Part shown: piece after piece, positions 1-7,274 of the stretch
Layout of the letters: every line of letters begins with the position of its first letter
Position numbering within the stretch: position 1 is the first letter of the stretch
Source: Anaeromassilibacillus senegalensis
GTDB lineage: Bacteria; Bacillota; Clostridia; Oscillospirales; Acutalibacteraceae
NCBI RefSeq assembly: GCF_001261775.1
Contig: NZ_LN868536.1
Span: 124,001-188,000, forward strand
Length of the DNA: 64,000 nucleotides
Reading direction: 5' to 3'
Notes under the pieces: model-generated
Databases searched by the model: none
Told to the model about the DNA's origin: nothing
Seen by the model: the letters and a program-made list of their open reading frames with translations, nothing else
Position numbers and translations under genes: made by a program

Positions 1-728
1 ACGTTATGCCAACCCTGCAAAAAAACGATGCGGCCGTCCTGATCGAAAAAGCAGCCCCTCCATTCGCCGCTCTCGTCCGGCGGAACCTTCAGTTTCACAT
101 AATTTCCATCAAACGATACTTCCGATGGTACCGTCTGTGCATCCACCAGCGACCGGATGGAATAGTAAAGCGCGGGCGGAGCCATGAAACAAGAGATTGT
201 AGATGCGTCCTGCGGAAAAAACAGGAGCGTTTTGTCATGATACATCGCCCGTTCCTTGTTGGGAGGGTATACCTGGATGTCATGGTCCGGGTAACCCGCA
301 TAGGTTTTATAATAGTAAAGATCGATGAGGTCGGGCTCGTAGTAGCTTGTGATGCCTTCGCTTTCGATTTCCGTCAGCTCCGCCGCCGCAATCGCGCCGT
401 ATATATCGCGAAGCAAATCGGAGGTGATTCTCACGCTTCTGCCACCCGATCGGTACAGTTCCAAGTGATTCGGGCTTTCCACCGAGGTCAGAAGTTCTTT
501 CAGGAACGGATAGCTTCCTTCTTCCGTTTTTACAGATTCTTTCACCGCGCTGGATAGTTCCTGGCTGACGGCGGAGGGTTTGCTCTGTATTTCGGAGGAG
601 ACAGCTTCGGATCTCAATTCCGGCGTTTTCACCGCTTCGTTTTCGCAGGCTGCCAAGGCCCCCAGTATTGCGAAACACAGAAACGGCGGCAAAAGCCGGC
701 GCAATAGAGGCGCTTTTCTGCACTTCAT
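1..728 (-). CDS. Putative lipoprotein of unknown function (3' end cut by window edge)
   Basis: The frame is open from an ATG at 728 to the left edge, so the C-terminus is missing; about 242 residues are visible. A GGAGG ribosome site lies just upstream. The N-terminus has a positive region (KCRKAPLLRRLL), a hydrophobic stretch and a lipobox LGALAAC ending near residue 28, so export and lipid anchoring on the outer face of the membrane are expected. A Ser/Glu/Lys-rich spacer follows (residues 30-70), then a soluble domain with many Tyr and Asp residues (ESEGITSYYEPDLIDLYYYK). I do not recognise a family. It is transcribed away from cwlJ. Overlapping frames on either strand lack a ribosome site and normal composition. 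Confidence 0.75.
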   Translation of the reverse strand, partial: MKCRKAPLLRRLLPPFLCFAILGALAACENEAVKTPELRSEAVSSEIQSKPSAVSQELSSAVKESVKTEEGSYPFLKELLTSVESPNHLELYRSGGRSVRITSDLLRDIYGAIAAAELTEIESEGITSYYEPDLIDLYYYKTYAGYPDHDIQVYPPNKERAMYHDKTLLFFPQDASTISCFMAPPALYYSIRSLVDAQTVPSEVSFDGNYVKLKVPPDESGEWRGCFFDQDGRIVFLQGWHN

Positions 729-1589
729 GGGTGATCCTCCTTTTTTCGCCAAACGATTTCGGGTTCTTTTCATCTACAGGATACCACCGGTGCGCTCTCG
801 CTGCAAGAGAAAAACGCTTCGGCGCATAAAAAGGAGAGACGGCCTCAAATAGGATGGGCAAGTTCCGTTTAGGATTAGAGAAACGGCCGGTGAATAAAAG
901 CCGTTGTCGGATTGGTCCGTTCTGTCCTATTGTACTTTTCAGAAGTAGATATAGGGCCGGATCTTACTATATTTCCAGCAAGCCCAGCCTCTTCTGGTTC
1001 ATTGCCCAATTTCTATTGTATCTAAAAATACTTTTGTCAATTTTTTAATTTAAGACTGAATTTTGTAAAAATGTGAACTCTTTTATCATGGAGAAGGGTT
1101 CGTTTTTTTATTTATATAAATATAAAAACACAGCCCTTCCCATTTGTATCTTTCACTTTTCTGTTGCTTGATGTGCAGAAACGATCAGCTGAGAAAATCA
1201 TTGCAAACGGAGAATCTAAAAGCGCACATTGACGCTCAAATGCATAGAATGGAGCAAAGCGGAGAAAGGCTGGGAGTGCGCATGGAGGAAGAAACGCGCT
1301 CTTTGCGGCCGGCTGGATGCCGTTGGCGTTCCATCTTTTCCTCCGGATTTTTTGTATCCAACAGATTTAATTCATCCAGCGTGGACAGCTGGTGTGTACC
1401 ATTGAGAGGGACGCCCAGGCCGCCGCCGGTTTATCCCATCCGTTGCCCGGTGTGGATCAAGCCTTTTGGCTCTCTTTTCATTCCAGTGGCCGCCCTTCTG
1501 CGCTGAAACAACCTGGACTTCGTGGAGTGCAGCTAAAAGCAGGCCACTGCGGCAGGCCAGGTGCTCCCGATTAGGAGGGTTTCATACAC
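729..1589. other. Intergenic stretch without a supported gene
   Basis: This 860-base stretch separates the lipoprotein from cwlJ. Open frames here (for example 1144-1506) lack a ribosome site and are Arg/Pro/Cys-rich, so I do not call them. An AT-rich imperfect inverted repeat at 1091-1141 pairs GGAGAAGGG with CCCTTCCC around a TATTTATATAAATA palindrome. It could be a cruciform or a weak bidirectional terminator. A TTGACA on the minus strand at 1035-1040 might belong to the lipoprotein promoter, but no good -10 is evident. Confidence 0.5.
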
Positions 1590-2024
1590 ATGGCATATTC
1601 AGACCTGGAGCTTTTGGCACGCATCGTCAAATGTGAGGCGGGGGGCGAGGGAGAGAACGGGATGAAGGCGGTAGCCTCGGTGGTGATGAACCGGGTAAAC
1701 GTAACATACGGGGAGTATGGGCGGTTCAATACTGTCCGGGAAGTGGTCTTTCAGCCCCGCCAGTTCACCTGCGCAATGGAGACGGTCAGGGGGCGCTATA
1801 ACTCCCAGAACATCTATAACATGGCATTGGAGCAGGTCAACTGGGACATCGCCGAGTGGGCCATGGCGGGCAACCGCCTGACCAACCTGGGTATCGCCCT
1901 TTGGTTTTTCAATCCTTTTAGCCCCAATTGCCGAAACAATTTCCCCTCCCGTGTGGGAGAATTCGTCATCCGCATCGGTGACCACTGCTTCTATAACCCG
2001 ACCGACGCCTATGCGGACACTTAG
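1590..2024 (+). CDS. cwlJ: Cell-wall hydrolase CwlJ (spore cortex-lytic enzyme)
   Basis: The 144-residue protein belongs to the Hydrolase_2/SleB family, whose members cleave the muramic-lactam cortex peptidoglycan during spore germination. The N-terminal block LLARIVKCEAGGEGENGM has the conserved catalytic Glu (E16). The C-terminal block GDHCFYNPTDAY matches the family's closing motif. There is no signal peptide and no peptidoglycan-binding domain, and the length is close to Bacillus CwlJ (about 142), which argues for CwlJ rather than SleB. The start has an AGGAGG site about 9 bases upstream. The next gene, 15 bases on, looks like gerQ, the known partner that retains CwlJ in the spore coat. 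A sigma-K-type sporulation promoter would be expected, but I did not identify one. Confidence 0.88.
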   Translation: MAYSDLELLARIVKCEAGGEGENGMKAVASVVMNRVNVTYGEYGRFNTVREVVFQPRQFTCAMETVRGRYNSQNIYNMALEQVNWDIAEWAMAGNRLTNLGIALWFFNPFSPNCRNNFPSRVGEFVIRIGDHCFYNPTDAYADT

Positions 2025-2039
2025 ATTTGGAGGTACCCA

Positions 2040-2555
2040 ATGAACCAGTATTATCCCGACGCGGTTCAAGACATTGCTCTGACCAGAGCCAATGAAAACA
2101 GCGGACTCAACGTCCCACCCCAGCCGGATTTTGATACCCCCGCCATGCAGGGCTCGCTTCAGCAGGCCCTGAGCGAGAACCTGGGACAGTTCGTGGTGGT
2201 GGAATTCCTGATCGGCACCCAGAGCATTCAGACAAAATCCGGTATTCTTTATGCGGTCGGCAACGCCGTCCTTACGCTTTATGAGGAAGCGACGCAGACT
2301 TTTGTCATCTGCGACATGTTCTCGGTAAAATTCGTGACCTTCTACCTGCCCGGACAGCGGCCCCAGCGCTACGCGGGCCCCTATAACGGCACGACGCCTG
2401 CTGCGCCCTCTGACTTTGGCCCGGTTGTGCCCGGCCCCGGCGGCGGCGTGATCTTTTCAGGTGCGCCCAATATAGACAATCTGAGCGGAATGGGCGGCCC
2501 CAGGAATGGAATGAATGGGATGAACGGCATGAACAATTTTCCCGGAATGGGCTGA
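2040..2555 (+). CDS. gerQ: Spore coat protein GerQ-like
   Basis: The 171-residue protein begins 15 bases after cwlJ with its own ribosome site (GGAGGTACCCA). The middle (residues 35-110) has the GerQ arrangement: a short helical stretch (LQQALSENLGQFVVVEFLIG), then a beta-rich block ending in a region read as SVKFVTFYLPGQRP. The tail is Pro/Gly-rich and ends in a low-complexity run of Asn-Gly-Met repeats typical of coat proteins. In Bacillus, GerQ is cross-linked into the coat and is needed to hold CwlJ there. The pairing with cwlJ is the strongest evidence, because sequence identity to Bacillus GerQ looks low. A coat protein of another name is the main alternative. Confidence 0.72.
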   Translation: MNQYYPDAVQDIALTRANENSGLNVPPQPDFDTPAMQGSLQQALSENLGQFVVVEFLIGTQSIQTKSGILYAVGNAVLTLYEEATQTFVICDMFSVKFVTFYLPGQRPQRYAGPYNGTTPAAPSDFGPVVPGPGGGVIFSGAPNIDNLSGMGGPRNGMNGMNGMNNFPGMG

Positions 2556-2589
2556 GAAAGGCCGCGCAAAAAACCTGAAAAAGAAAAAC

Positions 2590-2617
2590 TTGACTTTTTG
2601 AAATCATATGGTATACT
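2590..2617 (+). promoter_or_regulatory. Sigma-A promoter for the cold-shock leader
   Basis: TTGACT at 2590-2595 and TATACT at 2612-2617 are separated by 16 bases. Transcription should start near 2624, giving the cold-shock gene a leader of about 120 bases that contains a terminator-like hairpin. Confidence 0.75.
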
Positions 2618-2648
2618 ATAAAAGTATTCTAAATGTACTAATTGATTT

Positions 2649-2700
2649 CCGTGGTGTGTCGAATCAATTTCGTTTTGATTTGATACACCGCGGTTTTTTG
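2649..2700 (+). terminator. Terminator-like hairpin inside the cold-shock gene leader
   Basis: Positions 2649-2667 pair with 2675-2693 over 19 base pairs (three are G-U) with a 7-base loop, followed directly by TTTTTTG. It sits between the promoter at 2590 and the csp start at 2745. It therefore reads as an intrinsic terminator or attenuator in the leader, unless it simply ends gerQ transcripts. Confidence 0.75.
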
Positions 2701-2744
2701 TTCGGATATTTTTGAATGTAATATTTTTACAGGAGGTGCCACTT

Positions 2745-2957
2745 ATGAATAGAGGTACTGTTAAATGGTTCAATGAGACAAAAGGATTCGGATTTATTTC
2801 CAACGACGAGGGCGGCGAGGATGTGTTTGTGCATTTTTCCGCGATTGTCGGTGAAGGCTTTAAAAACCTTATGGAAGGTCAGCGCGTGACCTACAGCACG
2901 GAGCAGGATCCCAAAAACAGCAGCAAGCTTCGCGCGGTTAACGTCTGCCTTGCCTAA
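2745..2957 (+). CDS. csp: Cold-shock protein (CspA family)
   Basis: The 70-residue single cold-shock domain carries the RNP1-like motif KGFGFI and the RNP2-like motif VFVHFSAI, which bind single-stranded RNA and DNA. The length is normal for the family. I chose the ATG at 2745 because AGGAGG lies 9 bases upstream; an in-frame ATG at 2712 has no ribosome site. The protein is a cytoplasmic RNA chaperone that melts mRNA structure and can act as a transcription antiterminator. That function fits its own leader, which contains a strong terminator-like hairpin. The tail (RAVNVCLA) is slightly unusual in carrying a Cys. A terminator follows at 2982. Confidence 0.95.
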   Translation: MNRGTVKWFNETKGFGFISNDEGGEDVFVHFSAIVGEGFKNLMEGQRVTYSTEQDPKNSSKLRAVNVCLA

Positions 2958-2981
2958 TCGTCCCATATAGACGGCTTTATG

Positions 2982-3016
2982 ATTGCCCCCGGTTAAAAAC
3001 CGGGGGCAATTTTTTA
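2982..3016 (+). terminator. Intrinsic terminator of csp
   Basis: ATTGCCCCCGGTT pairs with AACCGGGGGCAAT around a short A-rich loop and is followed by a run of T. Confidence 0.9.
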
Positions 3017-3027
3017 TGTGACGCGGT

Positions 3028-3279
3028 TTAGTCTCTGAACTCTAATAGTTTATGGACAGGTATATTGAGTGAGTTTGCGATTTTGAACAGGATTTCCAAA
3101 GTAAATGTTGTCACCATATTTGGTGCTTCGATTTCGCCTAAATAAGAACGGCTAATCCCTGCTTTTTCCGCAAGCTGATCTTGTGTAAGCCCTTCGCGTT
3201 TTCTGTAATAGGCGATATTTAAGCCTATCGCAATATATTTATCCTTGTTTTCAAAATCTATTTTTGCACTTCTTGACAT
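3028..3279 (-). CDS. XRE-family transcriptional regulator
   Basis: This 83-residue protein is essentially one Cro/C1-type helix-turn-helix domain: GLNIAYYRKREGLTQDQLAE, then KAGISRSYLGEIEAP as recognition helix and turn, then the usual LEILFKIANSLN and LLEF end. It should be a cytoplasmic DNA-binding repressor. I chose the ATG at 3279 because GAGGTG lies about 6 bases upstream; a GTG three codons earlier overlaps that site. It is divergent from the small gene at 3414, and a cluster of TAATAG/CTATTA half-sites between them is a plausible operator. It could be the control gene of a lost mobile element, but the neighbours do not show one. Confidence 0.85.
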   Translation of the reverse strand: MSRSAKIDFENKDKYIAIGLNIAYYRKREGLTQDQLAEKAGISRSYLGEIEAPNMVTTFTLEILFKIANSLNIPVHKLLEFRD

Positions 3280-3328
3280 AGAAATCACCTCATAAAAAGT
3301 GTACTGCTATGAAAAGAAAACATACATA

Positions 3329-3382
3329 ATCTATTAAACTACTATTGACGTCTAATAGATGGCAAATTATAATTAATAGTAG
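3329..3382 (+). promoter_or_regulatory. Promoter with clustered inverted half-sites between divergent genes
   Basis: A near-perfect promoter has TTGACG at 3345-3350 and TATAAT at 3368-3373 (17-base spacer), reading toward 3414. ATCTATTA (3329-3336) and TAATAGAT (3353-3360) form an inverted pair around the -35. CTACTATTG (3339-3347) and TAATAGTAG (3374-3382) form a second pair around the whole promoter. This arrangement suits repression by the divergent XRE protein. Confidence 0.7.
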
Positions 3383-3413
3383 ACAATTGTAGAGATATGA
3401 AAGGATGAATGAT

Positions 3414-3686
3414 ATGAGTCAAGAAGCGCTGAATGAAATTTTTAACCAGTTGTTTGACAACGCCATGCAGGACTTTACGTACGAAGAGGGATATGAATCC
3501 CAACTGGAAAAGCGGAACCGCATCGATCAGGATTGCGATACGATGCTGGCAGAGGTTGAACGGGGCTTTGTGCAAAAATGCTTTGAAACCCTTGCGGAGA
3601 TCAGCTGTCATGAAAACCAGTACGCCTACCGCCGGGGGATGCTGGATTGTGTTTCCCTGTTGAAAGCGCTCCGCGTGCTGGCATAG
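3414..3686 (+). CDS. Small DUF6809-like protein
   Basis: This 90-residue acidic helical protein (EEGYESQLEKRNRIDQDCD, then FETLAEISCHENQYAYRRGM) has no signal peptide or membrane segment. Its overall pattern (a charged helix, then a block with Y-x-x-G-x-x at the C-terminus) resembles the small DUF6809 proteins common in Clostridia, as does the gene at 12959. This is a pattern judgement and the family is functionally uncharacterised. I prefer the ATG at 3414, which has AAGG about 9 bases upstream; the ATG at 3405 sits directly on that site. The promoter at 3345-3373 lies immediately upstream, and the divergent XRE gene probably controls it. Confidence 0.7.
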   Translation: MSQEALNEIFNQLFDNAMQDFTYEEGYESQLEKRNRIDQDCDTMLAEVERGFVQKCFETLAEISCHENQYAYRRGMLDCVSLLKALRVLA

Positions 3687-3714
3687 GGAAAAGGGTTTGT
3701 ATTATCATTGACAA

Positions 3715-3916
3715 GGGGCCGTTGCAGAATAAAACTGCAACGGCCCCTGAAGGTTGCCCGGGAGCACAAAAGGTTTATAAAGGACCATATCACTCGTTCC
3801 CACTCGCTCTTCTCATAAAGAGAGTTCCGTTCTCTGCGGAGAACGGCAAAGGGCGCTGCCCTTTGATCCCGCCACCTTTCAGAAAGGTGGAGAAACACAT
3901 TTTGACCATTACCTGC
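3715..3916 (+). repeat. Mosaic intergenic repeat, copy 1
   Basis: The modules are, in order, a GGGGCCGTTGCAG...CTGCAACGGCCCC hairpin; a conserved block read as CCATATCACTCG then TTCCCACTCGCTCTT; a CGTTCTCTGCGGAGAACG hairpin; a CAAAGGGC-GCT-GCCCTTTG hairpin; and a CCACCTTTC-AGAAAGGTGG hairpin ending in ACACATTTTGACCATTACC. No coding frame is credible. It lies in the convergent gap between the small gene at 3414 and the MATE gene, so the first hairpin may also end transcription. Confidence 0.85.
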
Positions 3917-3934
3917 ATAGTTCCTTTTTCATTG

Positions 3935-5359
3935 TCAGAAAAAGCCAGCAAGGGTTGGCAACGACTTACGGACGCGCTGCGTTTCGTCCCCAAAACACCG
4001 CGCAATAAACCACTGGCAGAGCAGCATGGAGAGAAGCGAGGCCGCGGGTGCGGCGAAGCCGATCTGGAACATCGACGGGTTTGCCGTACAGGTCAGCAGG
4101 TACGAAACGGGAATGCGTACCAGAAACGTTGTCAGCAGGCTGTGGACGAGCGGGAACAACGGGTGCCCGCCGCCGCTCAAAAAGCTGTTCATGCAGAACA
4201 CAAAGCAGACGACGACGCAGTCCAGGCTGTATGAGCGCAGGTACCACGCGCCGGATTCGATCACCAGCGGGTCCGCAGTGAACAGGCCCACCAGCATCGG
4301 CGCGTTCCACTGCGCCAGCAGGAAGCATGCGATTCCAAAGACCAGCGAAAGCCCGATTGCCATGCGCATGCAGCGCCGTGCCCGATCCATCAGCCCTGCG
4401 CCCTGATGCTGGGCCGTGACGGCGGAGAGGGCCGCGGCAAAGGCCGTGGTGGGCAGCATGCTGAACGCGATCAGCTTTTCCACCACGCCGATCGACGCGG
4501 ACGCGACCAGTCCCATGCCGTTGATCAGGGCTGTGATGATCAAAAACGAAACATTGACCAGCCCTTCCTGTAGGGCGATGGGAAGCCCTGCCGCCAACGC
4601 GTCCTTTGCGGCGCAGAGCCGGAAGCAGGGCGCGCGCCTGCGGTATTTTCCCAGAAAGCCCCGGTATGCCAGGTAGATGATTGCCAGAAGCAGGCTGGCG
4701 ATCTGCGCGATCACGGTGGAAATCGCCGCGCCGGGCGCGCCCATTCGGAATATGCCTACAAACAGCAGGTCGGTGGAGACATTGATGACGCACGCCACCG
4801 CAATCAAGATCAACGGCGTGCGGGAATCTCCCAGCCCGCGCAGGATGGCACTGATGGCGTTGTATCCGACGATGAATAAAATACCGCACGCGCAGATGAA
4901 CAGATATTGCCGGGTGATCTCCACCGCTTCCGGCGGCACCTGCATCCATTGGCAGATGGGGTCGAGCAGCAGAATCGTCGCCGCGGTCACCAGCAGGGAA
5001 AACAGGCCGAACACAATGCAGATCGTCTTGACCGCGTGGGCAACCTCCTGTTTGCGCTGTGCGCCGAAGGTCCGGCCGATTAAGACGGTGCCGCCCGCTG
5101 TCAGCCCGATCGACAGCCCGGTGATGGTCTGCATGATCTGCCCGCCTGTCGCGACTGCCGCAACGCCCACGGAATCTGAAAAATGGCCCACCATGAACAG
5201 GTCGGACGCGCCATAGCAGGCCTGTAATATGTTTGACAACAGAAATGGAAGAGAAAACCGCACCAATGTTTCAAACGGGCGGCCTTCCGTCAAAAGCCGT
5301 TGCTGTACCGTATCCAAGTCCCCCTTTGGTTCCTGTTTCTTAATAGGTATGCGGGACAA
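3935..5359 (-). CDS. MATE-family efflux transporter
   Basis: The protein is about 474 residues with twelve predicted membrane helices, the usual size for the multidrug and toxic compound extrusion family (Na+ or H+ antiporters in the cytoplasmic membrane). Two homologous halves begin with similar segments (LPFLLSNILQACYGASDLFMVG in the first half and AAGLPIALQEGLVNVSFLII in the second). The start is uncertain: the frame opens right after the stop of the upstream permease, the same frame continues through, and the first usable codon is TTG at 5359 without a clear ribosome site. Later TTG or GTG codons would shorten the N-terminus. Translation coupled to the upstream gene is likely. Substrate cannot be told. 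Confidence 0.88.
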   Translation of the reverse strand: MSRIPIKKQEPKGDLDTVQQRLLTEGRPFETLVRFSLPFLLSNILQACYGASDLFMVGHFSDSVGVAAVATGGQIMQTITGLSIGLTAGGTVLIGRTFGAQRKQEVAHAVKTICIVFGLFSLLVTAATILLLDPICQWMQVPPEAVEITRQYLFICACGILFIVGYNAISAILRGLGDSRTPLILIAVACVINVSTDLLFVGIFRMGAPGAAISTVIAQIASLLLAIIYLAYRGFLGKYRRRAPCFRLCAAKDALAAGLPIALQEGLVNVSFLIITALINGMGLVASASIGVVEKLIAFSMLPTTAFAAALSAVTAQHQGAGLMDRARRCMRMAIGLSLVFGIACFLLAQWNAPMLVGLFTADPLVIESGAWYLRSYSLDCVVVCFVFCMNSFLSGGGHPLFPLVHSLLTTFLVRIPVSYLLTCTANPSMFQIGFAAPAASLLSMLLCQWFIARCFGDETQRVRKSLPTLAGFF

Positions 5360-5383
5360 GGCGGCGGTATGTGCGGCAGATTT

Positions 5384-6853
5384 TCAGAAGACGGCCCCCA
5401 GCAGGAGCGGGAGATGCAGGGCGAGCACAAGCAGGACGGCAACGGCAACGGCCCATTTCCACAGGCGGTATTCCCGGTCCATGCGCCGCTGTTCGTCGGG
5501 AGAAGGCGGCGGGTCGTCCGGCGGAAGAAGCGCATCCTCACTGGGAGAGCCTCTTTTGCGGCAGAGCAGGAAGGCTGCCATCCCGAGTGCGCAGCAGACA
5601 ATGCCTGTCAGCACAGCGGAGCGTTCCAGCTGCGTCATCATAAACAGGTAGATCAGGATGCTGACCGGCGCGCCCAGCCAAATCCACGGCGCGCGGTAGG
5701 GGCGGAAAAGCGCGGGTTGCCGGACACGCAGAACACAGGCCGCCGCCATGCCGATGATGTAATACAGCAGGGTGCAGAACAGGGAGAGCGACGCGATGTA
5801 ATTGATGGAATCGGTTGAGATCAGCACGAGTGTGAATATCCCAAGCGCTGCGATTGCCGCAATGGGCGTTTTCCAGCGGGGATGCAGTTTTGCAAAGACC
5901 TTCGGCAGCGCGCCGTCCCGCGCCATGGTGTACAAATACCGGGCGGGCGCGGTCACACTGGCGTTCAGGGTGGAGAAATCCCCTCCAAAGGCGATGCCCA
6001 GGCACAGCAGAATCAACGGAAAGCCGACAACGCCCGCCTGTTTCATCCCCTGCGCGTAGGGAGCCGCGGCATCCGCCAGGGAGGCAATCGACTCCGGCGG
6101 GACGATGCGCAGCAGCGCCCACTGGAACAGCCCGTTTACCGCGAAGACCAGGAAGGGCGCGAGAAACAGCGCGCGCGGCAGGTTCACGCGCGGGCGGCGG
6201 ATTTCTTCCCCCATGGCGCAGCAGGTCTCAAAGCCCGCGAAGCACCACCATACCATGGCGACACAAGGCAAAAAGCCGGCAAAAGTCAAACTGGTTGGGT
6301 CCGGCACAGTCAGCGCCTCTCCAAAGTGCATGGACGGGAGAGTCGAAAGAATCCACACGATTGCCACGCCCCAGAAGAAGAACATGAACCCGTTTTGCAG
6401 CCGTCCGGTCATTTCCACGCCGCGCACCGCCAACACCAGGAATCCGGCGACGGCAAGGCAGGCAATCCAGCGGTCGCTGATGGGCAGGGAGAGCCCCAGC
6501 GCCTCCAGCAGGGTCCGCAGGTAGAAGCTGAACGCGAGCGCTTCCCCGCTGGCGACGGAGATCATGGAGATGACAAAGCTCCATCCCGCCAGCATGCCGA
6601 AGGGACGGCCCAGCCCAAGGGCCGCATAGCGATAGGTTCCCCCGGCGGAGGGCAGGGCCCCGCCCATCTCCGCGTAGAGCAGGGAGGGATAGATGCTGAT
6701 GAGCAGCGCTGCAAGCGTTGCCAGAATGACAAACGGGCCGAGGACGCCCACGACGTTGGCTCCCACGGTGAACAGGCCCACGCCGATGACAGTCCCCGCC
6801 GTGATGGTGATGGTCTCGCGGAGACCCAGGCACCTATGTAACGTTTCCCGCAT
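5384..6853 (-). CDS. APC-superfamily amino acid permease
   Basis: The 489-residue membrane protein has 12 or more helices. It begins with the APC signature around TITAGTVIGVGLFTVG in helix 1 and has the second conserved stretch GGTYRYAALGLGRPFGMLAGW. The family takes up amino acids or polyamines by proton symport or exchange. The C-terminus carries a Pro/Asp/Glu-rich cytoplasmic loop (about residues 440-460) followed by a last hydrophobic helix. The ATG has GGAAG upstream. It shares a transcript with the MATE gene 24 bases downstream, which suggests that one imports or exchanges and the other exports. I cannot name a substrate. Confidence 0.88.
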   Translation of the reverse strand: MRETLHRCLGLRETITITAGTVIGVGLFTVGANVVGVLGPFVILATLAALLISIYPSLLYAEMGGALPSAGGTYRYAALGLGRPFGMLAGWSFVISMISVASGEALAFSFYLRTLLEALGLSLPISDRWIACLAVAGFLVLAVRGVEMTGRLQNGFMFFFWGVAIVWILSTLPSMHFGEALTVPDPTSLTFAGFLPCVAMVWWCFAGFETCCAMGEEIRRPRVNLPRALFLAPFLVFAVNGLFQWALLRIVPPESIASLADAAAPYAQGMKQAGVVGFPLILLCLGIAFGGDFSTLNASVTAPARYLYTMARDGALPKVFAKLHPRWKTPIAAIAALGIFTLVLISTDSINYIASLSLFCTLLYYIIGMAAACVLRVRQPALFRPYRAPWIWLGAPVSILIYLFMMTQLERSAVLTGIVCCALGMAAFLLCRKRGSPSEDALLPPDDPPPSPDEQRRMDREYRLWKWAVAVAVLLVLALHLPLLLGAVF

Positions 6854-6972
6854 ATGCGCACTTCCTTTCCAGACAATTGTTCCATACTATGCGGGAATCG
6901 AATATTGGGAAACAGAAAATACGCTGGGCGCATCCAATTTGCGGAAAATACGAAAAAGAATTCGTAAATGGG

Positions 6973-7001
6973 TTGAAATCGGCGTGCGAAAGTGCTATTC
7001 T
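6973..7001 (+). promoter_or_regulatory. Promoter of mgtE leader
   Basis: TTGAAA at 6973-6978 and TATTCT at 6996-7001 have a 17-base spacer. A start near 7008 gives mgtE an untranslated leader of about 265 bases. Confidence 0.6.
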
Positions 7002-7007
7002 GTGATT

Positions 7008-7274
7008 GCGGGTAAAATCCGCCCGGAATGAATGTATTTGAATCAAAAAGGGGGAAAAACAAGTGGACTTATGCGGACGAAGTACGAAGATGGACAGTGA
7101 CGTTCCTTTGCGGAGCTGCTTTACGCTGCGGCGCTTGTTTTTCCGCGCCCTGTAAAACAGGTTTAACATGAGACGTCACCGCATGGGGATGCGCTGTCAC
7201 AACCAGCGTATCCCCATGCGGTTCTGTCCGTTTGGCTGCTTCCTCGCTGTAATCAAAGACAGGAGGAGAAACCA
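7008..7274 (+). promoter_or_regulatory. Structured mgtE leader, class not identified
   Basis: The leader contains a strong hairpin, 7178-7196 pairing with 7204-7222 over 19 base pairs (one G-U), with a 7-base loop. GTGACGT near 7097-7103 is complementary to ACGTCAC at 7173-7179, which would compete with the base of that hairpin. I looked for M-box (ykoK) sequence blocks and did not see them. The layout suggests a cis-acting control element of another class. Confidence 0.5.

Noticed and set aside
307..861. Minus-strand frame of 184 codons at the left edge
   Set aside because: It overlaps the lipoprotein frame, which has a GGAGG site, a signal peptide and a lipobox. This one is Arg-rich with no site.
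1144..1506. Plus-strand frame of 120 codons upstream of cwlJ
   Set aside because: No ATG start with a ribosome site and Arg/Pro/Cys-rich composition. Likely non-coding.
2697..2724. Second csp promoter downstream of the leader hairpin
   Set aside because: TTGTTC and TAATAT are only 15 bases apart, and the start would fall on the ribosome site.
7008..7274. M-box (ykoK) riboswitch before mgtE
   Set aside because: I looked for the conserved M-box sequence blocks in the leader and did not find them, so I left the class open.
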